Source of the DNA: Candidatus Rifleibacteriota bacterium
GTDB taxonomy: Bacteria; Muiribacteriota; Ozemobacteria; Ozemobacterales; Ozemobacteraceae
Direction: 5' to 3'
DNA: 64,000 bases
NCBI GenBank assembly: GCA_015232575.1
Contig: JADFZL010000024.1
Location: 29,042-93,041, forward strand
Shown here: in pieces, positions 59,414 to 64,000 of the stretch
Position numbering within the stretch: the stretch's first letter is position 1
Layout of the letters: each line of letters starts with the position of its first letter
The notes under the pieces: model-generated
Seen by the model: the letters and a program-made list of their open reading frames with translations, nothing else
Told to the model about the DNA's origin: nothing
Databases searched by the model: none
Made by a program: the position numbers and the translations under genes

Positions 59414-59618
59414 TGCCCGCTGGCAGCGTCTTTCAAGTTAAACCTGCTGCTGTGTCGGATGATTCTCCTTACTTTGTCGAGATCTAACTGAAATATTTTT
59501 TTTCAAAGAAATAATCACACACCTCGATTTCATTGTACTTTAAAGAAAATTTTTCCCCGTTTTCAACTATACCAACTCTGCATAATTCGCTTATCCTGTC
59601 TGGGTGCAATTAATTTTT

Positions 59619-59663
59619 CTCAGGGTATAAGGTCAAACCCACTTATTATACCCTGAGTTTTTT
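59619..59663 (+). terminator. Orphan rho-independent terminator on the + strand
   Basis: CTCAGGGTATAA (59619-59630) and TTATACCCTGAG (59646-59657) are perfect 12-bp arms with a 15-nt loop, followed by TTTTTT. On the minus strand no T-run follows the stem. No + strand gene lies upstream: the helicase gene (minus) starts at 59413 and the amylase (plus) starts at 60035. It therefore ends a short untranslated transcript or acts as leader control for the amylase. Confidence 0.8.
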
Positions 59664-60034
59664 CGAATTTCAATGTACAGGAGAAAGCTATTTTCTTCTT
59701 TCCCTGGTGTACAGTATTTTAACTTATGTTCATTATTATTGGATGATCAATATTGATGAACACGAGTGAAAGATGAAATCTTCCAACTTGCTTCTGAAGC
59801 ATTGCGAGCCGTGAATTTCCATTATGCCCGCCCAGGCTATTCCGAAGCCTATCATCGGAATTAAAAGCAGAATTTGCTTTGAATAAGTTTTCAGTCTTCC
59901 ATTTTAACAAGACAATATCAAAATTGAAAAGTATTTTCTTGACTCGAAAATTGGATCAAATTATACTTCATTGCGAAAACAAATACCAAAATCAAGTGGC
60001 GAATTTAGTTCGAAGATCTGGAGATGAGGCTGAA

Positions 60035-61879
60035 ATGAACAGGTTATGCATCATACTTTTTCTTTTGTGTTTGATCGGCGCCAATCGCGCGCATGGCAAG
60101 ACCACTCACCGTCGGGTCGAGTTCGTTCCTGAATGGGCTAAACATGCAATCTGGTATCAGATTTTACCTGAAAGGTTCAGGAATGGCGACGCTTCAAATG
60201 ATCCAAAAATGAAGGACATTCTGGGCGCCGACCCACAGGAAACTCCCAGGGCTTTTGAAACCCATCCATGGACTTCAGACTGGTACAAACTTCAGCCATA
60301 CGAAAAGGAAAACGGTGAAAAAGAAATGTGGAAACATCTCTTGCGCCGGCGTTATGGTGGCGATCTTCAGGGAATCATTGATAAACTTGATTATCTGCAT
60401 AAACTTGGAATAAATGCGATATACCTTAATCCGGTTTTCTTTTCTCCTTCACTTCACAAATACGACGGAAACGGTTACCACCACATAGATCCTAACTTCG
60501 GTCCTGACCCCGAAGGCGACAGAACCCTCATGCAAACTGAAACCCCGTGCTGTCCCGAAACCTGGGTCTGGACAAAAGCCGATCTTCTTGCGCTGGAACT
60601 TATTCAAAAAGCTCATGCGTTTGGAATCCGGGTGATTTTCGACGGCGTCTTCAATCACCTTGGACAGAACTCCTTCGCTTTTCAGGATGTATTGAAATTT
60701 CAGCAGAAATCGCGATACAGCAACTGGTTCAATGTTAAATCGTGGAAAAACGAAGCAATAGGTACAAACTTCGAATACGAAGGCTGGTTTGGAGTCAAAA
60801 GTCTTCCGGAATTCAGAGAAGACGAAAATGGCATCGTCGCTGGCCCTCGCGCATACATTTTTGCTGCTACAAAGCGCTGGATGAATCCGATGAACAAAGG
60901 AATCCAGTTTGGTATCGATGGATGGCGCCTTGACGTAGCCTTCTGTGTGACTCATCCATTCTGGAAAGCGTGGCGGAGATGGGTCAAATCAATTAACCCT
61001 GAAGCATATCTAACTGCAGAGCTTGTACTGAAACCCGAAGAGGCTCTTCCCTACCTTTCAGGTGAAGAATTCGATGCAGAGATGAACTACAACTTCGCTT
61101 TCACCGCAGCTGAATTTCTGTTCGAATCACCCGAATATTCAATCAAACCGACTGAATTCGATCAAAAACTGAAACACCTGCGCGACCTGTTCCCCGAAGG
61201 TGTAGCATACGTTAATATGAATCTTTTCGGAAGCCATGACTCCAATCGCATTGGCAGTCATATCGTCAACCGCGGCATTGGCCGTTATCGTGACTGGGGA
61301 AAATATTACGGAACCTCCAAGCCTCTTGATAATCCGAATTATTTGGTCCGCAAACCCAATCCAGACGAGATCGCTCTTCAGAAACTTTTCATCATTCTGC
61401 AGATGACCTATGTCGGAGCGCCCATGATCTATTATGGTGACGAGGTTGGAATGTGGGGAGGGAATGACCCGGACTGCCGCAAACCAATGCTCTGGGACGA
61501 CCTTACCTATGAAGCAGAGGCAACCAACCCTGACCAAAGTCTTCGCGCACCCGATTCGCTTGCCTGCAATCACGATTTGCTTGCTTTTTATCGAAAGCTT
61601 ATACACATCCGCCATGAGACTCCCGAACTCAGAACCGGAACATATAAAACGCTCTCAGCCGACGATACCGATAACATCTTCGCCTTCGAAAGGTCTGACG
61701 ATAAGAATCAGACAATTGTCATACTAAACAACGCCAGTTCGCAACAAATCATATCTATCCCAGAACAAACCGGCACTTTCCGCAATCTCATCGACAAGGG
61801 CGTCATCAAAGCAAAGAACGAGTTAAAGGTTACTCTGTCGCCAAAGACAGGGGCTGTTCTGCGCCGAATCAATCCGTAG
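60035..61879 (+). CDS. Exported GH13 alpha-amylase / cyclomaltodextrinase-like enzyme
   Basis: I start at the ATG at 60035 (GGAGATGAGG upstream), which begins a signal peptide (NRLCIILFLLCLIGANRAHG); the open frame extends to 59879 but without these signs. The GH13 regions are clear: FDGVFNHLGQNSF (region I), DGWRLDVAF with nucleophile D300 (region II), AELVLKP with acid/base E329 (region III) and GSHDSNR with D402 (region IV). AIWYQILPERFRNGD at the N-terminus, the RYGGDLQGI stretch and the family layout fit neopullulanase/cyclomaltodextrinase types. It should cleave alpha-1,4-glucans in the periplasm or outside. A C-terminal beta-domain completes the 614-residue protein. Monocistronic. Confidence 0.88.
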   Translation: MNRLCIILFLLCLIGANRAHGKTTHRRVEFVPEWAKHAIWYQILPERFRNGDASNDPKMKDILGADPQETPRAFETHPWTSDWYKLQPYEKENGEKEMWKHLLRRRYGGDLQGIIDKLDYLHKLGINAIYLNPVFFSPSLHKYDGNGYHHIDPNFGPDPEGDRTLMQTETPCCPETWVWTKADLLALELIQKAHAFGIRVIFDGVFNHLGQNSFAFQDVLKFQQKSRYSNWFNVKSWKNEAIGTNFEYEGWFGVKSLPEFREDENGIVAGPRAYIFAATKRWMNPMNKGIQFGIDGWRLDVAFCVTHPFWKAWRRWVKSINPEAYLTAELVLKPEEALPYLSGEEFDAEMNYNFAFTAAEFLFESPEYSIKPTEFDQKLKHLRDLFPEGVAYVNMNLFGSHDSNRIGSHIVNRGIGRYRDWGKYYGTSKPLDNPNYLVRKPNPDEIALQKLFIILQMTYVGAPMIYYGDEVGMWGGNDPDCRKPMLWDDLTYEAEATNPDQSLRAPDSLACNHDLLAFYRKLIHIRHETPELRTGTYKTLSADDTDNIFAFERSDDKNQTIVILNNASSQQIISIPEQTGTFRNLIDKGVIKAKNELKVTLSPKTGAVLRRINP

Positions 61880-61884
61880 ATCCA

Positions 61885-61899
61885 CAGAGCTTTGCTCTG
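61885..61899 (+). terminator. Weak hairpin after the amylase gene
   Basis: CAGAGC-TTT-GCTCTG lies 6 bp after the stop codon. No T-run follows, so termination is uncertain. Confidence 0.3.
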
Positions 61900-61949
61900 A
61901 ATCTTGAAAATTAGAGGGCGCATTGCAATTGATTGTCATTTAAAAAAAG

Positions 61950-62195
61950 CTGTAAATAGCTCATTGCTTATTCGTAACTGGTTGTTTGGTTGTACATTGC
62001 TGAGTTTGAAAAACGCACTAATGAACGTCCTGAAGTCTATGGCTAGACGCTGATGACCAAGCTATCTGCATGTCTGACAAAAAAGCTTGGTAAGGGTTTT
62101 TCCCGCCGTACCATGGATTAGTTCAGGCAGTTTTATGAGCAATACTCGGAGATTGGGCAGACAGTGTTCGCCGAATCTTCAGACACTGCATGTAG
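61950..62195 (+). pseudogene. Remnant of a DUF1016 (YhcG-type PDDEXK) nuclease
   Basis: Read in two frames with at least one frameshift and two stops, the stretch matches the N-terminal domain of DUF1016 proteins: LIRNWLFG, then IAEFEKRTNERPEVYG, stop, TLMTKLSACLTKKLGKGFSR, RTMD, stop, FRQFYEQYSEIGQTVFAESS. The C-terminal nuclease domain is missing. These proteins are common in accessory and defence-type islands. The rest of 61900-62489 holds nothing else I recognise. Confidence 0.65.
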
Positions 62196-62489
62196 AGCAT
62201 GTATACTCATGATTATTATATATTTGAGTCCTCGTTTTATTGCACAACGCAAGGGATGTTCTGGAGAAAAATGCTTTTGCTATATCTATTGAAATTCATA
62301 ATAATACTTATGTGGATGTTCTTTATATGCGAATAAAATTTATAAGTGAAAACATAACATCGTGATTCCTTTTATGATGGAATAATTGAAAACGTTGAAA
62401 TTGCTTATTATCATTGAAGGAGAGGTGTTTTATGATTCAGGAAAAACTACCAATTATTTGTCCTGGGGAAATTTATGGCAAGTTATTTG

Positions 62490-62789
62490 TTATGCGGCTT
62501 TCTGGTATGGCTTAACCTCTTTATCCAGCTTGTCAGAAAGTTTGTCTTTTGCAATTTTTAGATCGTAACGTGACTGAAGATTCAGCCAAAATTGAGAATC
62601 CATATTAAAGAAACGACCGAGCCTCAAAGCTATGTTTGCAGAAACAGACCTTTTCCCGTGAACAATTTCGTTGATTGTTTTAGGATGAACGCTGATGTCT
62701 TTGGCAAGACGATACTCGGAAATTTCAAGCTCTTCAAGATTTTCTTTTAAGATGTCTCCAGGATGAACTGGAGGGATTTTAGTTAACAT
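62490..62789 (-). CDS. higA: HigA-type antitoxin (XRE family)
   Basis: Start at the ATG at 62789, with GGAGG 6 bp upstream. The XRE helix-turn-helix of HigA is complete: PPVHPGDILKENLEELEISE, YRLAKDISVHPKTINEIVHG, KRSVSANIALRLGRFF, then the C-terminal MDSQFWLNLQSRYDLKIAK. HigA binds the operon promoter and neutralises the HigB mRNA interferase. The cognate higB lies directly upstream on the minus strand but is broken, so this antitoxin has lost its partner here. Confidence 0.88.
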   Translation of the reverse strand: MLTKIPPVHPGDILKENLEELEISEYRLAKDISVHPKTINEIVHGKRSVSANIALRLGRFFNMDSQFWLNLQSRYDLKIAKDKLSDKLDKEVKPYQKAA

Positions 62790-62801
62790 TTTCAACCTCC
62801 G

Positions 62802-62965
62802 TTAATGATAATCAACGATTTCTACATCGAAAGCATCGTTGTCTTCTCATGTGAAACACAATCTCCATTGTTTATTAATTCTCATACTGTATTGTCCGAG
62901 CCTATCTCCAGAAAGTTTCTCAAGCCTGTTTGCTGGAAGACTTCTCAATGTTTCAAGATTATCTG
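62802..62965 (-). pseudogene. higB: HigB toxin remnant with nonsense mutation
   Basis: On the minus strand the frame ending at TAA 62804-62802 translates as the C-terminal half of HigB (SLPANRLEKLSGDRLGQYS, MRINKQWRLCFT, stop, EDNDAFDVEIVDYH). A TGA at 62849-62847 replaces the conserved Trp. The N-terminal half is replaced by unrelated sequence. It lies 13 bp ahead of higA, the normal higBA order. Confidence 0.8.
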
Positions 62966-62974
62966 ATTGGCTTT

Positions 62975-63193
62975 GGCGGAGAGATTAAATCAAAGACTGA
63001 TTCGATGAACTTTCCTAAGGATTTGCGAAACCGAGGGATGCGCCACCGGTCAGGATTCGCATTTGCCCGTTCTGTTTTTCCCTCCCTCGTGGTTGTAATG
63101 TCTCAAGATGGGGGGAACCACGTTTTTGTTAACGATGATGGAGTCGTATTAATAGGGAAGAACTTTCTTGAAACAAGATTTGATTTCTTTTAA
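62975..63193 (+). pseudogene. C-terminal fragment resembling a DAC/DisA_N-type domain
   Basis: The codons up to the TAA at 63191-63193 read MNFPKDLRNRGMRHRSGFAF, ARSVFPSLVVVMSQDGGNHV, FVNDDGVVLIGKNF. The RHRSG with a following hydrophobic strand and SQDG resembles the GxRHRxA region of diadenylate cyclase-type (DisA_N/DACNV sensor) domains. Only the end is present and the upstream part overlaps the higB remnant on the other strand. The assignment is tentative. Confidence 0.35.
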
Positions 63194-63316
63194 AGAGAAA
63201 ATTATCACAGTGCGATGCAATGGAACGCATTGGCTGGTCAAGATTCTTGCTGAAACAACAATATCTACGAAAAATCCTTATTGCTAATAATCAGGTCAAA
63301 CTTTATCTAAAAGCAC

Positions 63317-63349
63317 ACCCCCAGCCTTGCGGATCTGCACAGCGGGGGT
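63317..63349 (-). terminator. Terminator-like hairpin after hicAB
   Basis: ACCCCC...GGGGGT arms with a GC pair extension flank an 18-21-nt loop. On the minus strand a short T-run (TGCTTTTAG) follows; on the plus strand ATTTTT lies 8 bp away. It is 25 bp past the hicB stop. Confidence 0.5.
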
Positions 63350-63373
63350 TCTAAATTTTTAGAAAGTTATTTT

Positions 63374-63799
63374 TTATGCGGCTTTTCTGAATTCCATAAC
63401 AAGACGCAGGCCAAGAACATTCAAAGCCTTTTCTATTTGGTCCAGTCTCGAAGCATGGTTCAAATCGAGAAGCCTTTCAATCTGGGGAGGATGGCAACCA
63501 ATTCTTTTTGCAAACTCCCATCTGTTTATTTTGTTCTCAATCATGGCATTGTAAATAAAAATCTTTGCTGTAGAGAGAGCAGAGAGAGTAATGTAATCGT
63601 TTCCGCTGACATCAGAAGGCATAGGAATAACTTCTTTATCATCCATTTTTGCCATGATCATACTCTCAAGTGCATCAATAGCATTAACAAGCGCATCATC
63701 CCTTGTGTCCCCAAAAGTAACAGCTTCAGGAACATCCGGAAAAGTCACCAGGAAAGTATCATTTGTATCTTTTTCAAGCTTTATTGGATATCTTAACAT
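63374..63799 (-). CDS. hicB: HicB-type antitoxin
   Basis: The 141-residue protein has the degenerate RNase-H-like HicB N-terminal domain (RYPIKLEKDTNDTFLVTFPD, VPEAVTFGDTRDDALVNAID, ALESMI) and a C-terminal helix-turn-helix (EFAKRIGCHPPQIERLLDLN, HASRLDQIEKALNVLG), the HTH form of HicB. It should bind HicA and repress the operon. It follows hicA by 8 bp, in the usual toxin-antitoxin order of hicAB. Confidence 0.88.
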   Translation of the reverse strand: MLRYPIKLEKDTNDTFLVTFPDVPEAVTFGDTRDDALVNAIDALESMIMAKMDDKEVIPMPSDVSGNDYITLSALSTAKIFIYNAMIENKINRWEFAKRIGCHPPQIERLLDLNHASRLDQIEKALNVLGLRLVMEFRKAA

Positions 63800-63807
63800 G
63801 AAGCCTC

Positions 63808-63996
63808 CTATCTTAATCCAAGGTCTTTTTTAATTTTGTTTTCAAGTCCTTTACCGATTTCTTTGTTTTCACCATGCATTGGTAATTCTGATTTTTTATC
63901 GTTAAGACGCACAATTAAATGTCCAGAACCACTTCTCTTTGCCTCGAAAGTGCATCCTTGTTTTGCTAACCAGTTTTTGAATTGATTACTGTTCAT
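63808..63996 (-). CDS. hicA: HicA mRNA interferase toxin
   Basis: This 62-residue protein has the double-stranded-RNA-binding-like HicA fold: NQFKNWLAKQGCTFEAKRSG, SGHLIVRLNDKKSELPMHG, ENKEIGKGLENKIKKDLGL. The catalytic His is in GSGHLIV. Its 5' end lies near the right border of the window, so its promoter is not visible beyond 64000. Intact and paired with hicB. Confidence 0.88.
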   Translation of the reverse strand: MNSNQFKNWLAKQGCTFEAKRSGSGHLIVRLNDKKSELPMHGENKEIGKGLENKIKKDLGLR

Positions 63997-64000
63997 AAGA

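Noticed and set aside
62930..63193. Complete 87-residue + strand gene
   Set aside because: Its first part is antisense to the higB remnant and only the last part resembles a known domain; treated as a fragment.
1..64000. tRNA, rRNA genes or known riboswitches
   Set aside because: None seen on reading both strands by eye; a covariance search would be needed to exclude small RNAs.

Overview
The window is about 64 kb of AT-leaning (roughly 40% GC by eye) bacterial chromosome. The organism is probably a Gram-negative, uncultured-type lineage. It encodes an RND/MMPL-type exporter next to a LolA-like periplasmic protein, a secretin-domain protein, many signal-peptide proteins, and several families of dispersed non-coding repeats. 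I cannot assign a phylum from sequence alone, and no rRNA or tRNA gene was seen.

Region 1 (1-9.9 kb) is an accessory graveyard. It holds a FosA-like enzyme, two secreted proteins (one with HExxH), a broken HigA, a truncated second copy of a secreted esterase that ends beside a single orphan CRISPR repeat, and a vapBC-type module flanked by a 26-bp direct repeat. It also holds the intact esterase, trmL, an antitoxin remnant, remnants of a BREX brxL gene and an AlbA_2 ATP-binding protein, an orphan Imm63 immunity protein, and endonuclease V.

Region 2 (11.7-42.5 kb) is the centrepiece: a large, apparently undescribed lipid or polyketide-like biosynthesis and export locus. A strong promoter (TTGACA-N17-TATACT) with a palindromic operator directly on the start point precedes an 11-gene, 24-kb run on the + strand. 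In order the genes encode a B12-binding-type radical SAM protein, a rifampicin-phosphotransferase-like dikinase, a class III aminotransferase fused to an acyl-ACP-reductase-like domain, a HAD phosphatase, two SDR enzymes and a methyltransferase. They continue with a 2618-residue synthase (two NPD flavin domains, KS, AT, ACP, KR, DH, PPTase), a second radical SAM protein, a nucleotidyltransferase-like protein and a second dikinase. A second operon follows: a P-loop kinase, a serine-palmitoyltransferase-like oxoamine synthase and a lipid kinase. Convergent to it lie a LolA-like protein and an MMPL/RND exporter. The inferred theme is synthesis of an acyl chain on a built-in ACP, release as an aldehyde or amine and/or condensation with an amino acid, phosphorylation or head-group attachment, and export. 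The product is unknown.

Region 3 (42.8-61.9 kb) encodes mainly secreted or envelope proteins: a thermolysin-like peptidase, an MFS transporter, a beta-propeller-like protein, an SH3/TPR/NlpC peptidase, a secretin-domain protein, a subtilase, an S1/P1 nuclease, a membrane protein with a pseudopilin-like tail, another HExxH protein, a SWIM/SNF2 helicase and a GH13 amylase. Intergenic spaces are occupied by at least five dispersed repeat families.

Region 4 (61.9-64 kb) is again a toxin-antitoxin and decay zone: a DUF1016 nuclease remnant, an intact higA with a nonsense-mutated higB, a DAC-like fragment, and an intact hicAB pair.
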